Made by a program: the position numbers and the translations under genes
From: Oligoflexia bacterium
GTDB lineage: Bacteria; Bdellovibrionota; UBA1018; CAIPTA01
Assembly: GCA_023954355.1 (NCBI GenBank)
Contig: JAMLID010000011.1
Coordinates: 1-64,000, forward strand
Length of the DNA stretch: 64,000 bases
Reading direction: 5' to 3'
The notes under the pieces: generated by a model
Told to the model about the DNA's origin: nothing
The model's input: only the letters and a program-made list of their open reading frames with translations
Database searches by the model: none
In this document: positions 1 to 8,924 of the stretch, in pieces
How positions within the stretch are numbered: the first letter of the stretch is position 1
How the letters are laid out: every line of letters begins with the position of its first letter

Positions 1-873
1 ACTAAAAATAATTTCCTCTGTAGCCGCCTGTAGTGAAGCGGCCACATTCATATGATCCTGGTTAAGTAGATCCTCAGGTGTTCTTCTTTTTAGACCGAAT
101 AATTTTGAAAAATGATCATTAGTCATGGTCAAACCAGTACAATAATTAAAAAATTTCATGTTCAACCGAAATGATCCATCTTCTTTTAAGTCGATTAAGC
201 TTGATAAAATTTTATCTTTGTATACTGGCTCTCCATAAGGAGCTAACCCCATGACTTTATATTCTCCAGAATTAACTTTGAAGCCCAAAAAATAAGTAAA
301 AGCAGAATACAATAATCCTATGGAATGAGGAAAATGCACTTCTTTCTCTATGCTTAAGTTTGATCCCTTTCCTATAGCTACAGAGGTTGTGGCATGTTCA
401 CCTACACCATCCATTGTCAAGACAACTGCCTCTTCAAAAGGTGATGGATAGAATGCGCTAGCTGCGTGACTCAAATGATGCTCACTAAAAAGAATCTTTT
501 TTGACCAGTCCACTTCTTCATCAAAATCTCTTAAGAAATCGATTATTTCAGTTTTTTGAAATAACTTCTTAGCTAACCAAATCGGCATGGATTTTCGAAA
601 AGAAGAAAACCCTTTAGGAGAAAATTTTAAGTACGTCTCTAAAAGTCTCTCAAATTTAATAAATGGCTTTTCATAAAAAATTACGAAATCAATTTCGCTT
701 GGCTTCAAGCCGCCACTTTTCATGCAGTATTCAATGGCATTTTTAGGAAATTTTTCGTCATGCTTTATTCGAGTAAATCTCTCTTCTTGAACTGCTGATA
801 CTATTTCTCCATTGGAGATCAGTGCGGCAGCACTATCGTGGTAGAAAGCAGATATACCAATTATATTAGCCAT
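1..873 (-). CDS. NodU/CmcH-family O-carbamoyltransferase, partial (N-terminal part)
   Basis: The reading frame opens with an ATG at 873 and runs off the left edge of the window, so only about 290 N-terminal residues are present. The start MANIIGISAFYHDSAAAL is the typical opening of the carbamoyltransferase (NodU/CmcH) fold, and later segments HHLSHAASAFYPSPFEEA and VLTMDGVGE match its conserved metal/substrate-binding core. The family transfers carbamoyl from carbamoyl phosphate through carbamoyl-adenylate to sugar hydroxyls. It starts 2 bases after the DUF5989 gene and follows SxtJ, the usual small-membrane-protein partners of such enzymes. Carbamoylation of the glycan made by this island is the inferred role. 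The catalytic C-terminal part lies outside the window. Confidence 0.9.
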   Translation of the reverse strand, partial: MANIIGISAFYHDSAAALISNGEIVSAVQEERFTRIKHDEKFPKNAIEYCMKSGGLKPSEIDFVIFYEKPFIKFERLLETYLKFSPKGFSSFRKSMPIWLAKKLFQKTEIIDFLRDFDEEVDWSKKILFSEHHLSHAASAFYPSPFEEAVVLTMDGVGEHATTSVAIGKGSNLSIEKEVHFPHSIGLLYSAFTYFLGFKVNSGEYKVMGLAPYGEPVYKDKILSSLIDLKEDGSFRLNMKFFNYCTGLTMTNDHFSKLFGLKRRTPEDLLNQDHMNVAASLQAATEEIIFS

Positions 874-875
874 GT

Positions 876-1025
876 CTAAAATAATGTATAAATCAGAGGT
901 GAAACTACTGTTCCACTACTAACAAATAAGAGGCCCCCAATTAATACGAAGCTTAATAGTAATGGAACAAGCCAAAATTTTTTTCTCGCCATCATAAATT
1001 GAAAAACTTCTTTAACAAATTCCAT
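876..1025 (-). CDS. DUF5989-family small membrane protein (49 aa)
   Basis: This short gene translates to 49 residues: a soluble start MEFVKEVFQFMMARKKFW, a single hydrophobic helix at about residues 18-36 and the ending VVSPLIYTLF. Length, the R-K-K-F-W motif and the P-x-I-Y-T-L-F tail match DUF5989. An AGGAG ribosome binding site lies about 9 bases before the ATG. It sits 12 bases after sxtJ-like and 2 bases before the carbamoyltransferase, which is the known conserved order, so translation of the three is probably coupled. Function is unknown; a membrane anchor or partner for the carbamoyltransferase is a reasonable inference. Confidence 0.85.
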   Translation of the reverse strand: MEFVKEVFQFMMARKKFWLVPLLLSFVLIGGLLFVSSGTVVSPLIYTLF

Positions 1026-1037
1026 TCAATAGTTCTC

Positions 1038-1427
1038 CTAAAATTGTTTACTAAAATCCTGAGTAGTACTTTTCTCTTTCGGTACCCAATAACTTTTTTC
1101 ATCACCAAGAGTTATTGGCATGTACTTCACACGAAAAATACGCATGAGTACTGCTAAGCCCGATAAAGGAATAAAAAATAAAAATCCCATAATAATGGGC
1201 GTGATAAGTCGTCCAGCAATTTCACCAAACTTCATCCAAAGAAATTTCAATGGCGAAAGAGCTTTCGGAAAAAAAATACTCAAGCTAAAAAATGCAAAAG
1301 TAAAACCACCATATACAGGAGAGACAAATCCCTCGCGCCAATATAGCCGTAAAAATAGAAACAAAAAAATAGCCGTAAAAAGCAAACCAAAGGCTTGATC
1401 GCTTTCACTCCAACGCATCTTCTTCAT
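1038..1427 (-). CDS. SxtJ-family membrane protein
   Basis: The 129-residue protein has an N-terminal hydrophobic helix (about 12-29), a second hydrophobic stretch (about 40-56), a conserved middle containing FPKALSPLKFLWMKFGE, and a third helix (about 76-98). This matches SxtJ, a small protein named from the saxitoxin cluster and found with carbamoyltransferases in many glycan loci. The P-L-K-F-x-W-M-K-F-G segment is the family signature. It belongs to the operon that runs from asparagine synthase to the carbamoyltransferase. The molecular role is not established. Confidence 0.8.
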   Translation of the reverse strand: MKKMRWSESDQAFGLLFTAIFLFLFLRLYWREGFVSPVYGGFTFAFFSLSIFFPKALSPLKFLWMKFGEIAGRLITPIIMGFLFFIPLSGLAVLMRIFRVKYMPITLGDEKSYWVPKEKSTTQDFSKQF

Positions 1428-1496
1428 TAGTCACAAAATAGATAGTCTGCTTAGGGGTGTCAAGCTCTACGAGAAAATAGCATGACGCGTCTAAAG

Positions 1497-2465
1497 TTAT
1501 TTATGCCTATTTCTTTCATAGTGGCGAAACTCACTTCGCGCACGCCATATGTCCCGCTGAATCGCTCTTGCTTGCTGCGCTAACACACCTATTCCTCCAA
1601 GCAAAAATGCCATCAAAAACAATAAAAGAGAACTCATAAACAGGAAAATAGAGGGCTCTTGACGCTGCAAATTTATTATTGCCCAAGCCAAAAAAACTAA
1701 TCCAAGTATTACAAATGCAAAACTTACTACATACAAATAACGAAAAGGCGCTGCAAGTAAGCTAAAGAGAGTATGTGTACGTATAAGTTTTTTTATGTTC
1801 GAAGAGGATTTTCTCTTTTTTGTCTGGTCTTTAATTAAGGCCTTTTCTCTCCACTCAAGAACCGCAGGAATCTCATATATTTTATAACCAAATGCCAATG
1901 CTTTATTCACTATTTCTAGATGCATCTCTTTTTCATTTTCATCTAGAGGTAGCTGAAGAAATCGTTCTCTCTTATATGCTCTAGTCATCCCAGTATTCAT
2001 TGTAATCTTATAGGTCAGCCCTGTTCGTATGACATAGTTTCCCAAGCTGCTCAATAATACCCTTTTAAAGGGCACATTTTCATAACCTCCTCCTGGTAAG
2101 TGAGGGGAAGCAATTATAATGTCTGCATCCGGTTTTTTCTTAAATTCACTTGAGAGTCGATGCACTATATCATCTCCCCAAGATGAATCTATCTCAGTAG
2201 TAACTACCAAATCGCCTTTAGCAACCGCTACACCTGCACGTATAGCGTGACCACGGCCCGCATTTGATGGATAACTAACCACTCTTAAGTTCTTCAACTC
2301 TGACTCTAATTTTTTAGCTATTTCTAATGAATTATCCTTAGAGCCATCATTTACAATAATTAACTCCCATTCATCCTCTAAAGTAGATAAATTACTTATC
2401 ATCAAGCGCACTGAAGGCTCTAGAATCGCTTGCTCATTAAAGAAAGGACAAACAACTGATATCAC
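1497..2465 (-). CDS. GT2 family glycosyltransferase with C-terminal membrane helices
   Basis: The protein (322 aa) is a GT-A fold family 2 glycosyltransferase. The start MISVVCPFFNE, the VNDGSKD nucleotide-binding motif at residues 38-44 and the TTEIDSSW acidic motif near residue 90 fit a dolichyl-phosphate-mannose-synthase-like or polyprenyl-phosphate sugar transferase. Two hydrophobic helices near residues 238-262 and 273-297 anchor the C-terminus in the inner membrane. Its ATG overlaps the stop of the upstream 547-residue gene by 4 bases, so the two are likely translationally coupled. The donor and acceptor cannot be told from sequence. Confidence 0.85.
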   Translation of the reverse strand: MISVVCPFFNEQAILEPSVRLMISNLSTLEDEWELIIVNDGSKDNSLEIAKKLESELKNLRVVSYPSNAGRGHAIRAGVAVAKGDLVVTTEIDSSWGDDIVHRLSSEFKKKPDADIIIASPHLPGGGYENVPFKRVLLSSLGNYVIRTGLTYKITMNTGMTRAYKRERFLQLPLDENEKEMHLEIVNKALAFGYKIYEIPAVLEWREKALIKDQTKKRKSSSNIKKLIRTHTLFSLLAAPFRYLYVVSFAFVILGLVFLAWAIINLQRQEPSIFLFMSSLLLFLMAFLLGGIGVLAQQARAIQRDIWRARSEFRHYERNRHK

Positions 2466-4105
2466 AAGTCAATACTCCTATTTATTTCTAACGCCCTACT
2501 TAACATTAACTCTTTCGCTTTGTCTATCGAGTTAAAGTCTCTATTCAATTTAAGCTCTTGCTTCTGAAAATATCGAGAAGACCCCATATGGATGGTAGAA
2601 AACTTCGAAAATGAAGATAAATGACAAAGTTTTATATCACCAATGAGAGCTATCTTATCTAACACCTCTATCTTTTGATCGAAAAAGCAGACCCTACGCT
2701 CGAGAGTTATAGGTGCTTTTACTTTTTTCTTAACCAATGCCTTAACTAAAATATTCTTTAACCAATAAGAAAATAAAGGCACTCGGCCTAACGTTAAAGA
2801 GAAAAAGCGAAAGCCAAGAAATAACCAGGGCTTCATAATTTTCTGACTAGTTCTAAAAAACATTGATGAAACTACTATCCCACCTGAAACTAAAGTGGTT
2901 TTATGCTCTTTTGAGAAACTCTGACTACTATAGATACCTGTATTACTTTCAGCAATATATCCAGCATCACATACTATATTTTCATTACTAATTTTAGAAA
3001 ACACTTTAATGGTTCCTCCCTTAGAGGCGCCAAAAACAGCATAATAACTTTCATTGCTGTTTACTAGAATTCCTGCATCTGAAAAATACGTATTATGTTT
3101 CGAGAAAAACGGCAAAGCTTCTCCACGATTCAGTTGCGAGCGATCGTTAATAGCTGCAAATAAATAGTTATTTAAGAGTGGAAAAAAATTATAAGGATCC
3201 ATAGCCGATAAGCCAGCAGCTAGACTCTCTTGAACTGATTTTTTCATAAAACCAGCTATTTCTTTACTGTCATCAGAAACCTCAGAAAAAATTTCTAGGC
3301 CCGCAGGATAATAAAACTCTGTTCCCCTACTACTATACTCGCCGCCCAAAGTTGCATCAGGGTGAATAAAGTATTTCAAAAAATTAATTGATCTATTAAG
3401 GCTCTCTTCTAAAAGTGGGTCTCTAGTCTGTTGCCATATTCTTGCTAAATAAAAAATTGCATGTGTTTGATAACCCGGATCGAAGCCACCATACTCTTCG
3501 TACCACCCTTCTTTCGACTGCTTTTTAAAAATACGATTTAAGAAATAATTCATTCGTACTTTATACTCTTCGGAGCCGGTAATTTTATATATACTCAATA
3601 GAGCCGCGGCCGCTGCGGCCAAGTGATTTGTTAAGACACCATGCAATTCATCATTTTTTATTAACCAATTACCTGATTTTGAAAAAGTCTCAATTAATTC
3701 AATTTTCAAATTTTCTGAAAGATCTTTTTCTACTAATCTATAAGCTTCTCCTAAATAAAAATTAGTAAAGCCTACTGCTGCTAGACTTCTTTCATACGGA
3801 TAAGCTTCATCAAAAGACCCGTCAGAATATTGAATTTTTTTCCAAAACTTAAAACCACTCTCTATCCAATCCAAAACAACTTTATTAGAGAACAAGTCAT
3901 TACCTAAGAAGTTATTTTTATATAAATGCGCTAGAGAATAAATTCCCTCTTGAAATCTTGCTCCAGGAAAATCTGTAAACTTCCAACACCAATATGTTCG
4001 GTCAAAGCATCCAGATGTTACAGAGAATGGCTCTCTATTTTGCATAGAAAGCAGTCTATTTACCTCTGTTAGTGCTTTTTGGTGATAAATATTATTTAAG
4101 TCCAT
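2462..4105 (-). CDS. Uncharacterised 547-aa protein in the asparagine synthase operon
   Basis: I do not recognise a named family. The N-terminal two thirds are helical with repeated hydrophobic-aromatic segments (for example YWCWKFTDFPGARFQEG near residue 40 and GGFDPGYQTHAIFYLARIW near residue 207), which resembles an alpha/alpha-toroid such as heparinase or other polysaccharide-lyase-like folds. The C-terminal third looks beta-rich, as in lyase-associated domains. There is no signal peptide. It overlaps asparagine synthase by 10 bases upstream and the GT2 gene by 4 bases downstream, which points to a shared pathway. Glycan processing or modification is an inference from fold impression and context only. 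Confidence 0.7.
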   Translation of the reverse strand: MDLNNIYHQKALTEVNRLLSMQNREPFSVTSGCFDRTYWCWKFTDFPGARFQEGIYSLAHLYKNNFLGNDLFSNKVVLDWIESGFKFWKKIQYSDGSFDEAYPYERSLAAVGFTNFYLGEAYRLVEKDLSENLKIELIETFSKSGNWLIKNDELHGVLTNHLAAAAAALLSIYKITGSEEYKVRMNYFLNRIFKKQSKEGWYEEYGGFDPGYQTHAIFYLARIWQQTRDPLLEESLNRSINFLKYFIHPDATLGGEYSSRGTEFYYPAGLEIFSEVSDDSKEIAGFMKKSVQESLAAGLSAMDPYNFFPLLNNYLFAAINDRSQLNRGEALPFFSKHNTYFSDAGILVNSNESYYAVFGASKGGTIKVFSKISNENIVCDAGYIAESNTGIYSSQSFSKEHKTTLVSGGIVVSSMFFRTSQKIMKPWLFLGFRFFSLTLGRVPLFSYWLKNILVKALVKKKVKAPITLERRVCFFDQKIEVLDKIALIGDIKLCHLSSFSKFSTIHMGSSRYFQKQELKLNRDFNSIDKAKELMLSRALEINRSIDL

Positions 4106-6030
4106 GACTTACCTTCAATAAATATTTGATGCCAGATTTCTAATGAAACTAAAGAAAAAATCTGTTTCGCACTAATAAATTCTTTATTTCTATCCGCTTC
4201 TTGTATCAAGTTACTGACTATTTCTGGATTAAAATATCCCCTCTTTTTTATTTGGTCTTTATTCAAAGTTTCTTTAACCAAAAATTGAAAGTCTTTAGAA
4301 TGTAAAAAGTGCTCTGTGGGGATATAAAATGCTTTCTTTTTTCTTTCAGCTGCCTTCTTCGTTAACAACTTATTACTATACTTTCTAGCTATCAATTTAT
4401 TTTGTTTACCGAAAAGTTTTATTTTCAAATGCAAAGGAACTTCCATTAGAAACTCTACAAGAACATGATCCAAAAATGGCACTCTAGCCTCTAAACTATT
4501 CGCCATAGACATTTTATCTTGCCTTAATAAAACGTTATCAGGAAGCCAATGCTGAGTTTGAGCTAAAATAGCATTATTTAAAAAACTTAAATCGCTTGAA
4601 TGAAAATCTTCTGAATTTTTATCTTTTCCACTTGAGCCTAGAATGCTTTGATTTGCATATAGAACTCTTCTGTCATCTTGATCAAATAAAGTAATGAGAA
4701 ATTCGTATATTTCTTTTGGGTTTTTATTCGCCGCTAAAGATAAAAACCTAGATACCTTTTTTCTACCCCTCTCCCCCAGATACGCAGGATAGTCAAAAAC
4801 AGAATCAAGCAGATGAGTGGGAGTATGTCTAATTAAAGGCGAAAAAAAATTATTCACTGCCATTTTTGGTATAAACTTTAATAAAGAATTAGAATCAAGC
4901 ATGACTCTGTGAAATAAATAACCTCCAAGAAATTCGTCTGCCCCCTCTCCGGTCAAAACAACTTTCACATGTTGCGAGGCCAATTTTGATAAAAGGTAGG
5001 TGGGGAGAGCAATTGGATCACCTATCGGCTCATCATTATGCCAAATCATTTTAGGTAAAAAATTTAACGACTCAGAATTACATAAAATTTCATGGTGGTT
5101 TGTATTTAAATTTTCAGACACTTCCCTAGCAACACTTGTCTCATCGTTACCCCATCCAAATCCTACACAAAATGTATTTATTTTATAGTCCGTATATTGC
5201 TTGGCACTGGCAGTAACTAAGCTCGAGTCCAAGCCACCACTCAAATAAGAACCTACTGGAACATCACTAACTAAATGTAAGCGCATAGTCTCTTCGAAAA
5301 TTTCAGCAAATTTTTCTTCGTACTCTCTATCTGTCAATTTTATTTTTCGAGACGCAGTAAGCATCTTACTCTTAGGATCCCAATATTGCTCTATTTCGAT
5401 CTTACCTTCTCGAACAGACATCCAGTGACCAGCGGGCAGCTTATAAATATCCTTGAACATTGTTTCCGGACCTGGGCTATACCGGAATTTAAGAAAAGAA
5501 TCGATAGATGAAATATTTGGAATTTTCGAAACAAAATCCGCTTCTAAAATAGCCTTTATTTCTGAAGCAAACAAAAATTTTCCAGACTGGTTGTAATAAT
5601 ACAAAGGCTTAATTCCCAATCTATCTCTAGCTATATACAATGTTTTTGTTTTTAGATCATACAAAGAAAAACAGAACATACCTCTTAGTTCATGTAAAAG
5701 AGACATACCCATCTCATCATAGAGATGCACAATTGTTTCGGTGTCTGAGTTCGTAGAAAAAATATATCCTTTGGCTTTTAATTTTTTTGCCAAACGATGA
5801 TAATTATAAATTTCACCATTAAACACTACTACGACTGTTTTATCTCGATTATAGATCGGCTGTGAGCCTGATTTAGTATCGATGATACTGAGCCTTCGCA
5901 TACCAAGTCCTACTCTATCATGAAAAAAGCTACCCCCTTCATCAGGTCCACGATGAAGAATAGAACCAGTCATACGACCTAATAGTTGTTCACTTTTACT
6001 CAAGCCCGAATATCCGGCGATTCCACACAT
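4096..6030 (-). CDS. asnB: Asparagine synthase (glutamine-hydrolysing)
   Basis: The 644-residue protein starts MCGIAGYSG, giving the Cys2 nucleophile of a class II glutamine amidotransferase domain (about 1-190). The synthetase domain follows with the PP-loop motif SGGLDSS at 264-270 and later GEGADEFLGGY. This is the normal two-domain architecture and length. In polysaccharide loci such proteins often amidate uronic acids rather than make free asparagine. Here it heads an operon with a GT2 enzyme, SxtJ and a carbamoyltransferase, so glycan amidation is the preferred inference. It diverges from the gtrA-like gene across a 157-bp spacer. Confidence 0.93.
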   Translation of the reverse strand: MCGIAGYSGLSKSEQLLGRMTGSILHRGPDEGGSFFHDRVGLGMRRLSIIDTKSGSQPIYNRDKTVVVVFNGEIYNYHRLAKKLKAKGYIFSTNSDTETIVHLYDEMGMSLLHELRGMFCFSLYDLKTKTLYIARDRLGIKPLYYYNQSGKFLFASEIKAILEADFVSKIPNISSIDSFLKFRYSPGPETMFKDIYKLPAGHWMSVREGKIEIEQYWDPKSKMLTASRKIKLTDREYEEKFAEIFEETMRLHLVSDVPVGSYLSGGLDSSLVTASAKQYTDYKINTFCVGFGWGNDETSVAREVSENLNTNHHEILCNSESLNFLPKMIWHNDEPIGDPIALPTYLLSKLASQHVKVVLTGEGADEFLGGYLFHRVMLDSNSLLKFIPKMAVNNFFSPLIRHTPTHLLDSVFDYPAYLGERGRKKVSRFLSLAANKNPKEIYEFLITLFDQDDRRVLYANQSILGSSGKDKNSEDFHSSDLSFLNNAILAQTQHWLPDNVLLRQDKMSMANSLEARVPFLDHVLVEFLMEVPLHLKIKLFGKQNKLIARKYSNKLLTKKAAERKKKAFYIPTEHFLHSKDFQFLVKETLNKDQIKKRGYFNPEIVSNLIQEADRNKEFISAKQIFSLVSLEIWHQIFIEGKSWT

Positions 6031-6068
6031 GAAGCCTAAGCCCTCTTAATTATCATATTAACCAATTA

Positions 6069-6112
6069 TGCATTGCGACTGGCCAAAACCACAATTTTTA
6101 TCATGCAATGCA
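6069..6112. promoter_or_regulatory. Inverted repeat between asnB and gtrA-like gene
   Basis: The 157-bp divergent spacer holds a perfect 8-base inverted repeat, TGCATTGC at 6069-6076 and GCAATGCA at 6105-6112, separated by 28 bases. On the minus strand a weak promoter-like pair (TTGTGG, 18 bases, CATAAT) lies within the same stretch and would read toward asnB. The dyad could be an operator for one or both genes. The match is short and could be chance. Confidence 0.3.
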
Positions 6113-6187
6113 GTACTATAAACTTTCCTTTTTGATAAGGAAATACTTATTCGAGTTGAGCTTAGAGATTATAGTCATTTCTGCGGT

Positions 6188-6601
6188 ATGAAGTTCTCTA
6201 AAAAAATCAATTTACAGTTAGCTCTTATAAATCCCTTAATTGTTTTTGCTAAATTTTCTTTAGTCTCACTCATTACGTCTATTACTGACTATCTGTGCTT
6301 TATCGCAATTTATTATGCATGTAGTAATTTACTTCTCTCACTAATAGTAGCCAGAATTATTGCAATCGGTATCAATTATTTAGGTAACAAATTTTTCTCA
6401 TTTAAAAACAACAAGCAGGCCTATGAAACCTTACCACTTTTCGTAACCTTATGTATTCTGCAGCTTTTAGCTACCTATGGCTTGATTTTGCTTTTAGATC
6501 ATTACTTAAGCACTAATATATACATTGCTCGCTTAATTTCTGACGGAGCATTATTTATACTTAGCTTTATCGTACAGAAAAAATTTATATTTAAATCATA
6601 G
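6188..6601 (+). CDS. GtrA-like small membrane protein
   Basis: The protein has 137 residues with four predicted membrane helices and the family ending F-I-V-Q-K-K-F-I-F. GtrA-type proteins are thought to flip or help flip polyprenyl-phosphate-linked sugars across the inner membrane for periplasmic glycosyl transfer. It resembles the C-terminal domain of the GT2-GtrA fusion encoded at 8925-9977 in helix number and ending. It is a lone plus-strand gene whose stop overlaps the stop of the convergent glycosyltransferase gene by 6 bases. Confidence 0.85.
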   Translation: MKFSKKINLQLALINPLIVFAKFSLVSLITSITDYLCFIAIYYACSNLLLSLIVARIIAIGINYLGNKFFSFKNNKQAYETLPLFVTLCILQLLATYGLILLLDHYLSTNIYIARLISDGALFILSFIVQKKFIFKS

Positions 6602-7768
6602 AGCACGAATAGACTTCAAAAAGTAATCTGCTCTATTCTTAAATGTATGGTCAGATAGCGTTCTCCTCTGTCCTGCTAAAGCTATTTCTTCTGCCTTTTG
6701 TGGATTTTCTAAAAGCCACATAGCCTTCTCTACGCATTCATCAACCGATTTGTATGTTACTATCTCTCGGTCGATATCAAATAGTTCTGGTAAGTTTTCT
6801 TTCCAATCAGTCAACAGACATGTACCAACACCAGTTGTTTCAAATAATCTCATATTTGATGCATATAAAGGAGATGAATCAGCATGAAAGTTAAGCACAA
6901 CTTTCGAAGATAATATTGCTTCATACATTTTTAACCCATAAACAGGAGGGCAAATAAATTTTTTTAGTTTCAAATTTTTTTGTGACAATACAGAGGCAGG
7001 TAAACTATCAATTTTAAAAAAGAATCTTTTAGGGTTTTTACAATAGTAAAAACTTCTTTTTATGGCCGCTTTAATTTCTTTCTTTATGCCCCAGCTGTAA
7101 ATGGATGAAAAAATATGAATATCAAGATCAGTAACTATACTTTCAAGAAAGCGTGTTCTTTCTTTATGAAAACCGCTACCAACAATTAACTGACCAAAAA
7201 AAGAGATGGAGAAATTTTTCTCAACAGCGTCAGGTAATTTTTTTAAAATTCTTTCGTCAAAACCGTGATGCATTTGCTCTGCACGGAGTCCCTCTTTTCT
7301 CAAAAAGTCTACTGACTCCTGCGCACAACTAAGTACTAAATCCATTTTTTTAAGCATTCTCAATTCAGGTAATGCACTTCCAACCCAGCCCACTATTTTT
7401 ATTTTTTTACCAATTTTTTCATAAAGATAATCTAGTAGTTTAGCAGAACTGTCATTAAACCAAATAATATCTGGCGAAAATTCTTTTATCTGCTCGCTAA
7501 GAATTTCGTACTTATCTTCTGGTAAAGAAATATGAGAGCGATTTTCACGCCACCAAGCATTTTGTAACTCATCAACATTATATAAAACTTCTATACAATC
7601 TATTTTCTTTGAAGAAAGTGCATTAGACCAACTATCTGACCAAGCGAAAAAATCTTGGTCTAGTTTTTCTTTTAAATTTTTATATGAAATGCTTTTTTCT
7701 ACTTGATAGGTCTTAAAGAAATAATCGATATATTCAGGATAAACAGATGTTAGGTGAAATATTCTCAT
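6596..7768 (-). CDS. Glycosyltransferase, CgeB-like GT-B fold
   Basis: The protein is 390 aa long. Its C-terminal domain carries the pattern YEAILSSKVVLNFH, then NMRLFETTGVG and a glutamate-containing donor-binding region ending NPQKAEEIALAGQRRTL, which is typical of the CgeB/glycosyltransferase 1_2 family. The N-terminal half contains a DIIWFNDSSAKLLDYL segment consistent with the first Rossmann domain. The substrate is unknown. It lies 11 bases downstream of the LegB-like dehydratase gene on the same strand, so the two are probably co-transcribed. Confidence 0.75.
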   Translation of the reverse strand: MRIFHLTSVYPEYIDYFFKTYQVEKSISYKNLKEKLDQDFFAWSDSWSNALSSKKIDCIEVLYNVDELQNAWWRENRSHISLPEDKYEILSEQIKEFSPDIIWFNDSSAKLLDYLYEKIGKKIKIVGWVGSALPELRMLKKMDLVLSCAQESVDFLRKEGLRAEQMHHGFDERILKKLPDAVEKNFSISFFGQLIVGSGFHKERTRFLESIVTDLDIHIFSSIYSWGIKKEIKAAIKRSFYYCKNPKRFFFKIDSLPASVLSQKNLKLKKFICPPVYGLKMYEAILSSKVVLNFHADSSPLYASNMRLFETTGVGTCLLTDWKENLPELFDIDREIVTYKSVDECVEKAMWLLENPQKAEEIALAGQRRTLSDHTFKNRADYFLKSIRAL

Positions 7769-7779
7769 AGCACATCACA

Positions 7780-8757
7780 CTAAACCGAATATATAGATGG
7801 TTTATATAACTCTAAGTTAGCTGTTAAAAACTCGATTGTCTCTTTAAGACCTGAATTTAAATCGTACTTCGGGTTCCAATTCGTATGTTCTTTTAATTTA
7901 TTGGCATTACAAACCAATCGATTTACTTCGCTCTTATCAGGCCGTACTCTTGATCCATCTTCTTCAACAGAAATCTTTTTACCCATCAGCTCTGCAATTT
8001 TATATGCTAAATCTTCAACAGAAATTTCTGTCCCCATTCCTATATTTATGACCTCACCCGCCAATTTTTTCTCATTAAGTATTGCCAAAAATCCGGCTGC
8101 GGTATCTTTGACATAAGTTAAATCCCTAGTTGGTGAGATATTACCTAACTTCACTTTATTTGATCCCGATAGGATTTGAGTAATGATTGTAGGAATCACA
8201 GCTCTTGCACTTTGTCTTGGACCGAAAGTATTAAAGGGCCTTGCTATTTTCACAGGTAGTCCAAATGATCTATAAAAAGATATTCCTAACTGGTCAGCTG
8301 AGATTTTAGTGGCTGCATAGGGAGACTGCCCAACTAATGGATGGTTTTCATCAATAGGAACTGTTTGGGCAGAACCGTAAGTTTCGCTAGTAGAGGTAAT
8401 AATTATATCTTCTAACTTTAACAGTTTTGCTGCCTGTAAAACATTGTATGTTCCCTCCACATTCGTTCGAATATACGCCAATGGAGAAACATAGGAATAC
8501 GGAATCCCAATAAGAGCAGCTAAATGCATAACACCGTCGCAACCATCTAATGCTGCATATACAGAATCAAAATCTCTTATATCACCTAATTGAATTTCAA
8601 TTTTATTTAATAAACTAGAACCCTCTAGCCATCCCCATGAGTTTCTAGAGTTGTAATGCACAAATGCTCTGACTTGATAGCCATCATTTACACACTTATC
8701 TACCAAATGGGACCCAATGAACCCACCAGCACCAGTAATTAAGAGCTTCTTTTTCAT
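7780..8757 (-). CDS. NAD-dependent sugar-nucleotide epimerase/dehydratase (SDR, LegB-like)
   Basis: The protein (325 aa) is an extended short-chain dehydrogenase. It has the NAD-binding motif TGAGGFIGSH at 8-17, HLAAL around residue 77, the active-site threonine region TSTSETYGS and catalytic YAATK (Y-x-x-x-K), followed by the substrate loop NTFGPRQSARAVIPT. Of the families I know, the closest resemblance is to NAD-dependent 4,6-dehydratases of the LegB type, which start legionaminic-acid or UDP-GlcNAc-derived sugar pathways. Other LegB pathway genes are not visible nearby, so the exact substrate is left open. Confidence 0.8.
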   Translation of the reverse strand: MKKKLLITGAGGFIGSHLVDKCVNDGYQVRAFVHYNSRNSWGWLEGSSLLNKIEIQLGDIRDFDSVYAALDGCDGVMHLAALIGIPYSYVSPLAYIRTNVEGTYNVLQAAKLLKLEDIIITSTSETYGSAQTVPIDENHPLVGQSPYAATKISADQLGISFYRSFGLPVKIARPFNTFGPRQSARAVIPTIITQILSGSNKVKLGNISPTRDLTYVKDTAAGFLAILNEKKLAGEVINIGMGTEISVEDLAYKIAELMGKKISVEEDGSRVRPDKSEVNRLVCNANKLKEHTNWNPKYDLNSGLKETIEFLTANLELYKPSIYSV

Positions 8758-8924
8758 AGAAATTGATCCTTACTAATTATTATCATGCTTCAAAGCTTTT
8801 ATAGCAGATGAAAAGAAGATTAGGGTAAATCTTATATAATGGTACGCATCATTTTTTAATTGCTAATTCTTTACATAAGAATATGCCTTTGCTAACTATC
8901 TAGAGAAGAGAGAAATTTATACAA

